This document shows positions 1 through 11,019 of a DNA stretch of 64,000 nucleotides, piece after piece (positions within the stretch are counted from its first letter, which is position 1; each line of letters starts with the position of its first letter). The DNA comes from Papio anubis (lineage: Eukaryota > Chordata > Mammalia > Primates > Cercopithecidae): NCBI RefSeq assembly GCF_008728515.1, contig NC_044984.1, forward strand, positions 91,125,181 to 91,189,180, written 5' to 3'. Both the position numbers and the translations under genes were made by a program. The notes under the pieces are model-generated. The model worked only from the letters and a program-made list of their open reading frames with translations, was not told the DNA's origin and did no database searches.

Positions 1-890
1 TCAAAGAAATTGAAAGGCACGTTCCCTAGGGTGACAGGTAGAGTGAGCCGCATAGATTTTATGAGAACAAACTGACCATTTTTGTAATGAATGTTAATAA
101 GAAATAAATGGGATCAAAGTTATTCAAATTGTATTTCTACTTCTTCTAGGGCTGCCTCTTTCTTTCAAAATCCTGTGGGGTTTGTTTTAATAAGTGTTCT
201 TTCCTATTCTCCTTTATATTTAATCTATTGTTTAAATGGAAAAATATTTGGGCCTTTTAATTTTGTGTCAGAATGAAATTTTCTTTTGGGATTTTAGACT
301 GTTGGCAGTAGGTAATCCTTGCATACTTTCTATCTGTCTAGTGTAGTGGAGAAACAAGAAATTTTCCATTCTGCAACTGAGCAGTACCAAGTGGATTTGG
401 ACATACTGTTTGTCTTATGTTTTATTCATTAAGTTTCTGGGTTAGCAAGATGCCAAACCTCACAGCTTGTTTCTCTTAAAATCAGAATTTGGGTTTCAAA
501 ATGAGAAGAATGGAATGGGTACCATTTTCTTTTTCCAGGGTTTTCTATCAGCCATGCTGAGTTAGCCTTGGAAGCTACTGAGTAAATGAGGTGCCTCTGA
601 AATGTGTGTAGCCTTGAGGGAGGAAGAGTGTGGGGAGGGCACGTTTCCTGTGCACACACTGTCTCCATGCTATGTGTGTTGTTGTTGTTGTTATTTTCTT
701 GGTTAGTTTTATTTTAAATAAAAAATAAGTTAATTACGGTATCTTAGAAAATGTTCTACAAATATCTAAACCATTTTAATGGCTCAGCAAAATCTTGAGA
801 GTTTAAAATTCAGTAACTGCTAAGAGATTGGGATGTTAACAAATTAGAAAAAAAAAATCAATTTAGTCTCTCCCCACCTCTCCTGGGCAA
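1..890. other. Intron sequence, no repeat recognised
   Basis: AT-rich intron DNA with a short (GTT)n run near 677-692. I see no exon, repeat family or regulatory motif I can support. Confidence 0.5.
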
Positions 891-1090
891 TTCAATACAC
901 TAATAATGATAATGGCTAGCATGCATTATGTGCCTCTGTTTGCCAAGCACTCCTATTTGCTAAGCACACTCCATGCTTACTAGAATGTCAGCTCCATGAA
1001 GGCAGAGATTCTTGTTTGTCTTCTTTACTACTGTATTCATAGCCCCTAGATTTCTTCCTGGCCCATAGCAGATGCTCAATATGTACTTTT
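890..1090 (-). repeat. L2 3' end fragment
   Basis: Contains the decayed L2 tail wording, 'agaatgtcagctccatgaa' through 'cagatgctcaatatgtac'. It reads in the sense orientation on the given strand from about 980. The first part, to 960, is less certain. It ends at the hairpin that joins it to the MIR at 1130. Confidence 0.55.
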
Positions 1091-1158
1091 GGATTATTAT
1101 AGGATTAAATAAGATCTTTATTTTATGAAAGGATCTTATTTAATCCTTATAATAATCC
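1091..1158. repeat. Near-perfect inverted repeat (29/30-nt arms, 9-nt loop)
   Basis: Arm 1 is 1091-1119 and arm 2 is 1129-1158. The reverse complement of arm 2 equals arm 1 except for one inserted A and one T/C difference. The loop is 1120-1128. Arm 2 matches the ordinary antisense MIR sequence that follows it, so arm 1 looks like an inverted copy of MIR DNA. Confidence 0.85.
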
Positions 1159-1300
1159 CATGTCATGAAGTTTGCACTGTTATTATCATCATTACCGCTT
1201 TATAGATGATGAGATTGATAATTGGGGTTCCTAAGATCACACAGTTAATATATGGCAAAAGTGGGATTTGACCTCTCTCTCTCCAGTGTATGAATTCTTA
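1129..1300 (-). repeat. MIR, antisense
   Basis: Reads as the complement of MIR: 'ttatttaatccttataataa', then the 'gatgatgagattga' and 'gatcacacagttaatatatg' blocks. These correspond to the MIR tRNA-related and core regions. Heavily decayed. Confidence 0.65.
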
Positions 1301-3500
1301 AAAATTAGGTTATTTTACATGAACTAAAAAGTTTTTTTTAAGTAGAAAAAAGTACAATTAAATAAGAGAATCTCTAGAAAGATGTATTTCTAAAATTACA
1401 ACTGACTACAAAGAAAAATGTCAACTGATTTAATCTGTGAAATATTTTAATTTTTATAAGTATAATAACAACAAAAACAATTACACCAACAATACATGGA
1501 AAAACAAGACTTTACTTCCAGTAAATATGACAAATAGTTCCTTTCATTTTTACATAAAATTGCTGATAAAATTGATAAAAAGACACTTGATAAATGGTCA
1601 AATACCATAAACTTTTCATCAAAAAGAAGAAATTATAACTAGTATGTATACACCTGGAAAAATATTTATCCACTTACAAAGTGAAGTTAAAGCAATGAAT
1701 GAGGTCCAGATTTCTACCTGAAAAATAGCATTGGGGTAGTATTCCCTGATAGGTTCTCTACCAACTTCCCATTGAAAGACATGTTGCCCCACGGAGATAG
1801 AAAAATACAAAAGCTTTAATAGAATTGAAAACTAAGCATAGTAATTCAACTTTTGTAAGAAATGGGAAAACTTTTTTTCAAATGGTACCCGTAGATGAAG
1901 ATGGAGTCAGAACCACAAGGGATCATCTACATCCACTTTATTCCCTGAAAGGAGCAGCATCGTGGGCCAGGAAAGAAGAGTGGTCCCTCTACCTTCTAAG
2001 CACATAACTCAGAAGGGATTCACCATCCAAAAACCTGGGCAGGTACCCTAATACTGTGCAGGGGCTTAAGGAACTACTCCAGCCAACAGAAGAGATCTGT
2101 CTCATAGTTAAGACTGAGGAATGAGGCAGTGATTCTGTAAAAATGACTAGTGGTGGGTACTGGAGCTAGTTTGGGCTCAGTGTAAATAATGGTAAGTTTG
2201 CATAACTGAAAACAGATGTCAAAACTAATTCCTGAAAAAGGTGATAAAGTATAAAGATAACTAACAATGACCTGGGGATAATATATCAGATTATAATAAC
2301 CAAGTGGATGTGGGAGAGATAGGGTAATTAAAAATTATGAAATTCTTCATCCTATATGTAGGGAATCAAAATATGTTGGTTCATTTTATGCATTGAGAAA
2401 TAGAGAAGCAGAGTAGAGAAATTATGTTTTTAAGATGGATTAATGGAGAAGTGTGTTTTGGAAAATATTAAACATAACTGCTATTAGAATCTAAACCAGA
2501 ATATATATATTTCAAATCAGTGTGGAAAATAAAAGGGAAATAGTCTTATGGCAGAAGACACAAAAGAAAGGAAAAAGGAAGAATACACTCAGAAAGCATA
2601 AAATAATAGAAGAAAACAAGGCATGTTTATTATGCCCATAAATGTAAAATTGTTGAAACACACTGGATTTGTGAGGATGTTTTGGTTGCAAGTGACAGAA
2701 TCCCAACTTCTGCCAAATCAGCCAAAAGGGGAAACTTTCTGATTCATGTGACTACAAAGCTGGTGAAGACAGATGTAAGGATGGGCCTGAGGGTTTACTG
2801 AGAGCAAAGGCTTGAGTGCTCCTGGAATCACCTCATTCCATCTTCTTTCTTTCAGCCTTATGTGTTAGCTTTATTTGATCAGGTTGGCCTCCTCTACAGT
2901 GCTGGATACATGTCTGCCACTAGATCAAGACTTCGAATGCTCCCAAATTTACCACAGAGAGAGCACAAGACTGTCTCTTGCTTCAGGTTCAGATACCAGG
3001 GAAGCTGACTGGCCCAGCTTGGCTCATGTGCTCATCCCTGGTCCCAAGCACCATGGCCAAGGAGGCAGGGTCATGAAAGAATATGGAAGCCCTCACTAAG
3101 AACTAAGAAGAGGGGGTAGGCAAAAGAAGGAGAATAATGTCCCAGAAGGATGAGATGTTTGATGCTTTTCTTAGAACAGAAAAAGAACGCTACTCAAAGT
3201 AGTAAATATAAAATTGAACTATAAATCACTGTCAAAAATGGTCCAGACATCTTTAAAACTAAAAGGATTTTTTTAGTTATCAAAGATACTAAGAAAAGGT
3301 AAAGAAACAAAGATGGCAATATCAGTATTATGCTAAGTAGGATGCAAGGCAAAAAGCATTGAACTGCACCAAGAGGACCATTGATATTGATGAAAGGTAC
3401 AGTCAACAGTGACTATATAACAGCCATAAATATGGCACTAACTCTATATGGATAGCAAAAATTCAACAAAACCAAACTTGTTAGAAACTGTGAAAAGACA
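1300..3500. other. Intron sequence, mostly unassigned
   Basis: AT-rich, with no exon supported. About 2740-3110 is GC-richer and contains 'tgactggcccagcttggctc' type wording, seen in old LTR or DNA-element fossils, but I cannot name the family. Open frames of about 60-74 codons here have no splice context or recognisable product. Confidence 0.4.
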
Positions 3501-3509
3501 GAGATGGTG

Positions 3510-3990
3510 TCATGGAATAACGAATGGAGGCTCAGGGGCTGATTGCCTGAGTTTTGAACCTGGCCCCTCTTTCTAACTATGTGACTTGAATCAAATTATT
3601 TAACATTTCTGTGTCTTCATTTTCTAATCTGGAAAATAGGGATGATAATAGTACATGTTGAGTATCCCTTATCCGAAATGCCTGAGGGAAGAAATATTTC
3701 AGATTTCAGATTTTTGGGGGGGATTTTGGAATATTTGCATTATTCTAGTTGAGCATCCCAAATCTGAAAATTTGACATCTGAAATGCCTTGACTAGCATT
3801 TATTTTGAGTGTCATGTCAGCACTCAAAAAGCTTTAGATCTTGAATAATTTTTAATTTTTGGATGTGGGATACTCAACTTGTATTTATATTCCTTGTAGG
3901 CTTGTGGTGCGGAGTGAATGAATTTATTCACAGAAAGTGCTTAATAGAGTACCTGTCAGGTGGGAAACACTTGGTAAATACCAGTTATGA
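3510..3990 (+). repeat. MIR split by a MER2 insertion
   Basis: MIR text runs from about 3510 ('tgagttttgaacctggcccc', 'tgtgtcttcattttctaatc') to 3655. It resumes at about 3890 with the MIR tail ('gcttaatagagtacctgtca', 'aacacttggtaaata'). The gap between is a DNA transposon. Confidence 0.65.
3656..3884 (+). mobile_element. MER2 (TcMar-Tigger), internally shortened
   Basis: Starts 'gttgagtatcccttatccga' and ends with the inverted 'gatgtgggatactcaactt', the MER2 terminal repeats. The body has the MER2 'gaaatgcc' and 'gtcatgtcagcactcaaaaa' blocks. At about 230 bp it is shorter than a typical MER2. A TA target is plausible at both edges. Confidence 0.75.
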
Positions 3991-4599
3991 TTTTTTTTTT
4001 AAGGATTTTGGGGAAAAAAGACCATTTCTGTGCCTAATGTTAGCACAATATTTTCAGTTTTTAATATAACATATTGACCAAAAATATAGGCTTTAGAAAT
4101 GTAATTTAAACACTGAGCATATGTACCCATTCTGAGAGCCTTCTTACAGGATCCATGAGCACTGATGAAGGTGAACATACACTGCACCAGAATCTCAGTG
4201 ACTGATCCAAAGGAGGAGGGAGCACGGACTGCAGCCTGGGGATTGGGAGGGCCCTGGAATGTGTAAATCTGATTTACAGCTTGAAGAAATCACTGTGGGT
4301 GCTGTATGGAGACCAGGACTGCAAGGGCAAGAGTGGTAGCAGGAAACTGGTTAGGAAGCTACTATGGTCATCCAGCCTGGAGATGATGGCGGCTTGGATG
4401 AAGGCATTAGCAGTGGAGGAGATGAGGAAGCCCTATTTGGAAGGCGAAGCCTGTTGATGGATTGAATGTAAAGTGCGAGTCACAGAGAGGAAGCCATGGC
4501 AACTACTGGGTTCTGCCTGTGGGATGGAGGACGCGGATGAGGAGTGGGTTTGGGTGGAGGAGACGGAAGCGAGGGGGATCTGCTTTTAACTTGCTGTTA

Positions 4600-5375
4600 C
4601 TGGTCTCCTAGGACTGTTGTAGTAAAGTACCAAAAACTGGGTGATTAAAAGCTAGGAATTTCATTGTCTGACAGTCCTCGAGGCAAGACTTCTGAAATCA
4701 AGGTGTCAATGGGGCCACACTTGTTCTGGTGGCTCTAGGGGAGAATCCTTGCTTGCCTCTTCCGGCTTCTGGCATTTGCCGGCAGTCCTTGGCGTTCCTC
4801 GGCTTGTAGGTGCATCAGTCCTGCTGCATGGCCGTCTTCTCCCTGTATGTCTTCACATCAGCTTCCCTCCGTGCATGTCTGTCTATGTCCAAATTTCCAC
4901 CCCCCCTTTTTATTTTTTGAGACGGGGTCTCACTCTGTCGTCGGGCTGGAGTGCAATGGCGCGATCTCGGCTCACTGGAACCTCCGCCTCCTGTATTCAA
5001 GCGATTCTCCTGCCTCAGCCGCCCGAGTAGCTGGGACTACAGGCGCCGCCACCACTCCCGGCTAATTTTTTTGTATTTTTAGTAGAGACGGGGTTTCACC
5101 ATGTTAGCCAGGATGGCCTCGATCTCCTGACCTCGTGATCTGCCCGCCTTGGCCTCCCAAAGTGCTGGGATTACAGGTGTGAGCCACTGTGCCCGGCCCA
5201 AACCTCCCTTTTTATAGAAACACCAGTCATATTGGATTAGGACCCAGCCTAATGTTCTCATTTTAACTTGGTTGCTTCTGTAACGAACTTATTTCCGAGT
5301 AAGGTCACATTTTGAGGTACGGGGGCTTAGGACCTCAACATACCTTTTGGGGAGACAAAATTCAACTCATAACAC
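4600..5375 (-). mobile_element. MLT1-type MaLR solo LTR, antisense, split by an Alu
   Basis: The complement of an MLT1 LTR is seen at 4600-4906 ('tagtaaagtaccaaaaactg', 'gcgttcctcggcttgtaggt') and 5199-5375 ('caccagtcatattggattag', 'aaattcaactcataaca'). The Alu sits between. No retroviral coding sequence is attached. Confidence 0.75.
4907..5198 (-). mobile_element. Alu, antisense, inside the MLT1 LTR
   Basis: Full-length dimeric Alu read from its T-rich tail to 'gcccggcc'. It has AluY-like wording ('cctcgatctcctgacctcgt'). The MLT1 text continues across it, which gives the order of insertion. Confidence 0.9.
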
Positions 5376-6264
5376 TTGTTAAATGTGACTGTCGATTAAC
5401 TTTTCAAGTGGAGCTGTTAAATGGGGAAATTGGATGGATATATTGTCATATTGTCCATAGGCCTTCATCCAGTTTTTTTTTTTTTTTTTTTTTTTTTTGA
5501 TGTGTGTATGATGAGCATCTTCACACATACAGAATGTTCTGTATTTTGAATTTTGTTTTGGAACACATTTTCAAAAGAAGATGGCTCTTAATATATACCA
5601 TTAAAATATTTTGAAGAAGTGTGATGCCAATGTTAAATTTACTATTCTATAGGGGAGGAGGATATAATGGCTTAAAATGCAGACAAATTTATGCATGGAG
5701 CAACAGGAAGTAAAGAATTCTTAACTCCTGGTCTCCATTTTTTTGATAGAGTACATTTCCTTTCTGGCGCTGCTAGACACAGATTAAGCAATAATTTAGC
5801 TTGAGTTTCTAAGTGTAATAGCATTAGGTAACACAGTTCCATAACCTCAGAAAGCTGGAGAATCACGTTCTGATGTACATAAAATACAAAATATTAAAAT
5901 GAGATTGCCAATACATTTTGTTTTAGATCTTGGAAACGTCACTCCTTTATTCTTCTATTCACTCATTTAAAAATATTTTTTAGTTTCTATTATGTCTCAG
6001 TCACTATGCTAGATGCTGGATTTCAATAGGGAATAAGACAAATTAGCTATGAAGCAATACTCAGACAATGAAATATGACAAGTACTAGTGTGTGGTTAAG
6101 ACCAGGGTGCTATTAAGGCCTGCAGAAATGGCACCTGACAGTTTTGGGGGTTTTGGGGGGGGGGGGCGTGTGAGGATGTTTTTTGGAGAAAGAGATTTAG
6201 GAAATAACATACAGATGCCACAAATATAATACTGATAACATTTAAAATATATTCTCTATTTTAG
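5376..6264. other. Intron with poly(T) run and L2-like stretch
   Basis: A T tract lies at 5473-5498. About 5955-6150 reads like antisense L2 3' end ('tatgtctcagtcactatgct'). A G run sits near 6157-6167. The pyrimidine tract and TTTTAG at the right edge belong to the exon at 6265. Confidence 0.5.
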
Positions 6265-6370
6265 TGCTGCAATAGTATTTTCTACACTTACACTTCTCCA
6301 GGATTCAAAACTTTTTAAAAAGAAGGTAGTACAGGATGACACAGAGAATCCTGCCTCTCCAGGAACTTCT
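6265..6370 (+). CDS. CFAP54: CFAP54 internal exon (window exon 1)
   Basis: 106 nt. Acceptor TTTTAG ends at 6264; donor GTAAGT starts at 6371. The exon opens with the last base of a split codon and then reads 35 codons, starting AAIVFSTLTLLQDSKLFKKK and ending in an Asp/Glu/Pro/Ser-rich linker. The first half is a hydrophobic helix and the second half looks like a flexible loop. It ends on a codon boundary, as the next exon requires. The preceding exon is upstream of the window. Confidence 0.8.
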
Positions 6371-7075
6371 GTAAGTATGACTTAATGTCTGTGCTTACAA
6401 TACTTATCATATAAGAACTATCGGCATGCTAGGAAATTGTCTAATTATTTAGATGAAGCAAAGGAGTAAAGTAGAAAAAACATTGAATTTGGCGTAAAAA
6501 GATTTAGGTCCTATTAATGCTATTTATTTATTGGCTTACTTTGGACAAATCTCTTAATTTAAAAAAACTTATAATCTCATTTGTGAACTGATGGAATTGG
6601 GATATAATAATTACTAAAGTCCCATCCAAAGCCCCAGATGTACCATCATATTAATCTAGCTTTGATCTACCTAGCAAATAAAGTTGTTTCCCAAGACTTG
6701 CTCCTCATTCCGCTTTTGAATCTATTGCCTTAGCATTGCCAGTCAGATACCTGTGCTGTTTCTTGCTTTGGATTCCTCATAGTTAGAGTCTTCCATTTAA
6801 GCTCTCAAATCTGACAACTGATGTCACGTATTCTCTGATTAGGCTTTGATAAGACCAAGTAATTTAATAATACAGGATTGTTTAGGACTGAAATATAAAT
6901 TCAGATTCATCACATAGAACCCTTGCTCATTATTTCAAGCATTACTAATAAAATCGCTAATATCTAGCATCATTACAAATTAGCAAAACTAATTGTCCTC
7001 AGTAGAGACTCATTTCTTACTATATTGAAAGCAATAAAAATGCTAAAAGCAATCTAACTCTAAAAATTGACTTAG
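6371..7075. other. Intron sequence, no repeat recognised
   Basis: Unique-looking, AT-rich DNA. No exon, repeat family or RNA gene seen. Confidence 0.45.
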
Positions 7076-7078
7076 AAT

Positions 7079-7302
7079 AATGATTGTCAATTGGGGGTGA
7101 TTTTGCCTCCTGGGGGAAATTTGGCAATGTCTGGAGATATTTTAGGTTGTCACAACTGGATGGAGAGGGGTGCTACTGGCATCTACTAGGTAGAGGCCAG
7201 GGAAGTTGCTAAACTTCCTATAATCTGCAGTACAGCCCTCCACAGCAGTTACCTGGCCCAAAATAGGTCAGTAGTGCTGAGGTTGAGAAACCCTGATTGA
7301 AA
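7079..7302 (+). mobile_element. Non-autonomous hAT-Charlie type DNA element
   Basis: Begins 'tgattgtcaattgggggtga' and ends 'gaggttgagaaaccctga', which are decayed hAT-type terminal inverted repeats (CAGTGGTTCTCAAC type). The body has the common block 'tttggcaatgtctggagata'. I do not assign an exact MER number. Confidence 0.65.
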
Positions 7303-7472
7303 TTAATGTGACCTGTCTTTTCATTAGTGACAGGAAATCTGAGCATTGAGTGATTAAGTTATACTGATGGGCATTTTTTTCTGTATTGCTAATCTACATA
7401 CTAGACTCTTTGAGTACTTCTTGTGCCCATTCGAATCACTGTGCTCGCTGCGGGCCTCTGTCGACTGCTTAC

Positions 7473-7780
7473 TTTTTTGTTTTTTTTTTTTTTTGTTTGT
7501 TTTTTGAGACGGAGTCTCGCTTTGTCGCTCAGGCTGGAATACAGTGGCATAATGTCGGCTTACTGCAACCTCTGCCTCCTGGATTCAAGCAATTCTCCTG
7601 TCTCAGCCTCCAGAGTAGCTGGGACTACAGGCGCCTGCCACTATGCCTGTCTAATTTTTGTGTTTTTAGAGAGTTTCACCATATTGGTCAGGCTGGTCTC
7701 GAACTCCTGACCTCAGGTTATCCACCTGCCTTGGCCTCCCAAAGTGCTGAGATTACAGGTGTGAGCCACGGTGCCAGGCC
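7473..7780 (-). mobile_element. Alu, antisense, with target-site duplication
   Basis: Dimeric Alu flanked by 14-bp duplications, 7459-7472 and 7781-7794 (TGTCGACTGCTTAC and TGTTGACTGCTTAC). The single difference indicates an older, AluS-age insertion. Confidence 0.92.
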
Positions 7781-7794
7781 TGTTGACTGCTTAC

Positions 7795-8135
7795 CCTTGT
7801 TTCCAGGGAACAGCTTGCCCTACTCTTCCTGTACTACCCACCCGCATTGGAGCCCCTTTAGGCCCCATTAGCTACTCCTGGCTAGCATGTGTTGCTGATT
7901 GGTTGTACACGAGGAGCCGTCAGAAATGCATAGCAGGAAATACTTAGAACAAATGGCGGTTCTAAATGATTTTAAAGTTCCCAGTGTCTACGATGGACTC
8001 TACTCCCCCAGAAATAGCTTTCTTTGCACATCTCTCCTAGCTCTCAGTAGCTCTGGACATTTGTCACCTCTTTGTAAAGTGTAATATTGAGGGTGGAAAA
8101 TTAATTACAGTACCTGTTTGGAATATGAGCAGCAT
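7795..8135. other. Intron sequence, no repeat recognised
   Basis: About 340 nt of mixed composition. Nothing supportable beyond chance open frames. Confidence 0.45.
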
Positions 8136-8139
8136 ACAG

Positions 8140-8390
8140 TAACATGACACAGTGGATTAAGACTGTGCACTCTAAAGTCAGGAAGACACAGGTTGGAATC
8201 CCACCTCCATCAAAATATGACAGTGTTTAGGCAAGATAGTTAACCTTCCTAGGTCTCAGTTCTCCCAACTGTAAAATGGAAATGATTATAATACCTCTTT
8301 GGCTGTTAGGAGGGTTAAATGAGATAATATATACAAAGCATGTAGCACAGTACCTGACACATAATAACTAAATGAATATTAGTGAATATT
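8140..8390 (+). repeat. MIR, sense
   Basis: Clear MIR wording: 'cacaggttggaatcccacct', 'tcccaactgtaaaatggaaa', 'gggttaaatgagataatata' and 'cagtacctgacacataataa'. It covers most of the element. Confidence 0.85.
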
Positions 8391-8399
8391 ATTTATTTT

Positions 8400-8748
8400 T
8401 TAGCTCTTAAAATGACATTTACAAAAACTTTTCATGACATAGAAACTGCTGATAATATAATTTGCAGTGAGACATTCACACTGCAAAACTATTTTTCAAC
8501 AATGGGTACAGAGAGAAAAGGAAAGTTGAAAAGCAATATGCTAAAATGTTAATAGAGGATTGTTGGATTGTGGGTGATTTTGTTTTGAATATTTTTTATA
8601 TTTTATAGAATGTGCAAGAATCATTTCTAAATTAAAAATTTTAATACTGTGGAATTATACCAGATGCCTTTTAAACTTACATTTAGTCTTAGTTTAGAAC
8701 CTTGACATTATTAAATGGAAAGATAACCATCATTTTAATATTGTTTAG
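8400..8748 (+). other. Intron; possible LINE 3'-end remnant
   Basis: 8500-8640 has 'gctaaaatgttaatagagga' and 'tgtgggtgattttgttttga', resembling the 3' end of old LINE copies. The match is weak. The remainder is the branch-point and acceptor region of the exon at 8749. Confidence 0.35.
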
Positions 8749-8896
8749 GCCACTGAAAATAAAGATGACAATGAGTTTTTAGATCCTATTTCCCTAAATG
8801 CCCGAGAATATTTCAACATTCATCTGTGGTTGAGGTGCTGCTTAGCATTGGTGACTGCGTTTGTTGCACAGATTCATGGCATTGGAATTATGAAAG
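8749..8896 (+). CDS. CFAP54: CFAP54 internal exon (window exon 2)
   Basis: 148 nt. Acceptor TTGTTTAG ends at 8748; donor GTACAA starts at 8897. It starts on a codon boundary, reads 49 codons and leaves one base for the next exon. An acidic linker (ATENKDDNEF) leads into a helix with the segment HLWLRCCLALVTAFVAQIHG. That helix is hydrophobic, but its Arg, Cys and Gln pattern fits a buried repeat helix better than a membrane span. Confidence 0.82.
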
Positions 8897-9174
8897 GTAC
8901 AAACATTTGCTTAATCAATGTTTTCATAAAAATTAATTTTACATAGGTGAAAAGGGGTTTATTGGGATGTATTTTATTATGTTAACGTTTTATAACTTTC
9001 TAGCTTAATCTGCTTATAGAATTAAAAATTCAGGTTATTAATATATAAGAATATTTTTAACAGCTCTTTGTATCATTGAAAGTGGCATATATTTTACTAA
9101 TTTATGCAAAACAGGTAAAGCAATTTCAAAATACGAATGCCCAGGTCTTCTTGTCATCTGGGAAGGCAACTAGT

Positions 9175-9410
9175 GTAGGAGCGAAGAGCGCAGATTACTG
9201 GAGCCAACCCACTTGGGTTCAAATATTGGATCCACCACTTCCTTGCCAAGCCTTTCTTAGCCAAGTCTCTTAAATCCCCCTTACTCAGTTTCCTACCCTG
9301 TAAAATGGAGATGATTGTACCTACTTTCTAGGATTATTGTCAGAATTAAGTGGGTTAAATTCATACTGTCTTAGATCACAGCTTGGCACATGTAAATGTT
9401 AGTTCTTGGA
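9175..9410 (+). repeat. MIR, sense, in the intron before window exon 3
   Basis: MIR blocks 'gggttcaaatattggatcca', 'cagtttcctaccctgtaaaa', 'tggagatgattgtacctact' and 'cttggcacatgtaaatgtta' occur in the right order. Confidence 0.8.
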
Positions 9411-9709
9411 GTGATTAATCATTATTTATTTGTATACCTATCTATTTACTCATTTCTATCCATCTTCCAAATTAAATTATCTCATGCGATATCATCATTT
9501 TTGGAGCACTGGAAAATCCTAAAGTACTTTCCCACAAAGTACAACACATTTATTTTCCATGTTTCATGCAGAGTCTGTTTTCCATCTTAATATACTGCCC
9601 TGTTCTTTGATATTATACAATATTTCAGTGATGAAAATTGGGGCTATTACACATGTATAACTTCTTACTTTCTCAATGCATTTTAAATAACCACATTTGT
9701 TTATTTTAG

Positions 9710-9867
9710 AGGATGATATGACAGATTGCCTGAGCCTCATCAATGAAGTGTGTATGGAGGCAAAAAGTGCAGGCGACACGGAACTGCAGGCTGAATTCTT
9801 GACGCAAGCTGTAATTCTTGGCCTACAAGAAAAGCATTTAAAGGCAGACATCATAACAAACCTTCAG
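9710..9867 (+). CDS. CFAP54: CFAP54 internal exon (window exon 3)
   Basis: 158 nt. Acceptor TTATTTTAG ends at 9709; donor GTAGAA starts at 9868. Its first two bases complete a Glu codon begun in the previous exon, followed by 52 codons ending on a boundary. The protein reads DDMTDCLSLINEVCMEAKSA, then a second helix with ELQAEFLTQAVILGLQEKHL. Together they form a helical hairpin of TPR-like size. Confidence 0.85.
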
Positions 9868-10038
9868 GTAGAAAGGAAACTTTGTTCATATTTATAGTCA
9901 GGGAGGGATTCCAGTTAGAACAAAAGGAGAGAATTTCAAATTCCATTAGGTACTGAATGCATAACAATTAACATGACCAGCTCTTGTTTCAGTGAATTGG
10001 AAACAGTACTATCAAAATGAATAATTTTATTTTAATAG

Positions 10039-10218
10039 GATATAATACATTTGCTGGAAGGAAATGAATTTATTTCTCCTCAATCACGGCTAACCCTGGC
10101 AAGAAGCCTAGTTTTGCTGGATGACTTAACCAAAGCTGAGAAATTCAAGGAATCTCCCTTTTCAAAAACAGGAAAATTAAATTTGTTGACTCGGGCTCAT
10201 CGCATTCTAACTGAACAG
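10039..10218 (+). CDS. CFAP54: CFAP54 internal exon (window exon 4)
   Basis: 180 nt, exactly 60 codons, phase 0 at both ends. Acceptor TTTAATAG ends at 10038; donor GTGAGA starts at 10219. It encodes two helices, one around SRLTLARSLVLLDDLTKAEK and one around KLNLLTRAHRILTEQ, with a short Pro/Ser/Lys linker between them. The intron before it is only 171 nt, so exons 3 to 5 form a tight cluster. Confidence 0.85.
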
Positions 10219-10322
10219 GTGAGAATCCTTTTGTGTCCACAAGACATAGAAACTTACTTTTCTCTCTTTCTTCCTATTCCAAACCACATCAACTAATTGC
10301 TCATTACAATTTTTTTTAATAG

Positions 10323-10449
10323 ATGCTAACTTTTGGAGAAACAATTGAATTTTGTTCATCAAACACTAAATATGCAAATCCATTACAGCCTTTGAAAAAT
10401 ATCTATCTTCCCCATGTCATGTTATTGGCCAAAGTAAAAATGAGAATTG
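10323..10449 (+). CDS. CFAP54: CFAP54 internal exon (window exon 5)
   Basis: 127 nt. Acceptor TTTTTTTTAATAG ends at 10322; donor GTAAGA starts at 10450. It encodes 42 codons from MLTFGETIEFCSSNTKYANP to KVKMRI, plus one base. The intron before it is 104 nt, close to the minimum for mammals. The ATG that opens the exon is an ordinary internal Met, not a start site. Confidence 0.83.
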
Positions 10450-11018
10450 GTAAGAACATTTAAGCTTATATTGCACTAGAATAACTGATAAAAATTTTAA
10501 AGTTATTTTTAGGCAGGCTATCCTATGAGTGCATTTAAAAGAGGCAATATTTATGAATGCTCAGGCTCCATTTATTTAACCAATGGTTTTTGATCACTTA
10601 TCATATGCCAGACTGTGTGATGTATAGATGGTCTTTATATATGAATAAAGTGTGTGGCTGATTACCGTAATATAATATGTGTAACTACTTGGTCTAGACT
10701 ATTGCACTTTATCCAGGTCATCAGTCTTTTGGATTAAAATTATGCCCACAGAATTTACTTCAGAATTGCTGTGCAATTCAGTAACTTTACTGAAAAAAAT
10801 CCTACAAACACAAAATACATTTCTTAAATAAAACATTTTTTGTTCACTAATCTGTTATCTAGCATATTTAAATTATAACTAACTGTTAAAGAAGATTTTG
10901 GAAAGGAATGTGTTAAATGCATTATGTATTTTATAACTGATGCCATGAAGTACTTATAACTTTAAAAATGCTAATTTAATGCCTGTGAACAAAAAAAATA
11001 ATTTATTTTTATTATTTA
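10450..11018. other. Intron sequence, no repeat firmly recognised
   Basis: AT-rich. About 10555-10625 faintly resembles antisense L2 ('cacttatcatatgccagact'). No exon seen. Confidence 0.4.
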
Positions 11019-11019
11019 T

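Noticed and set aside
8797..8890. Possible membrane segment in window exon 2
   Set aside because: The hydrophobic stretch contains Arg, Gln and His and fits a buried helix of a repeat protein. CFAP54 is a soluble axonemal protein.
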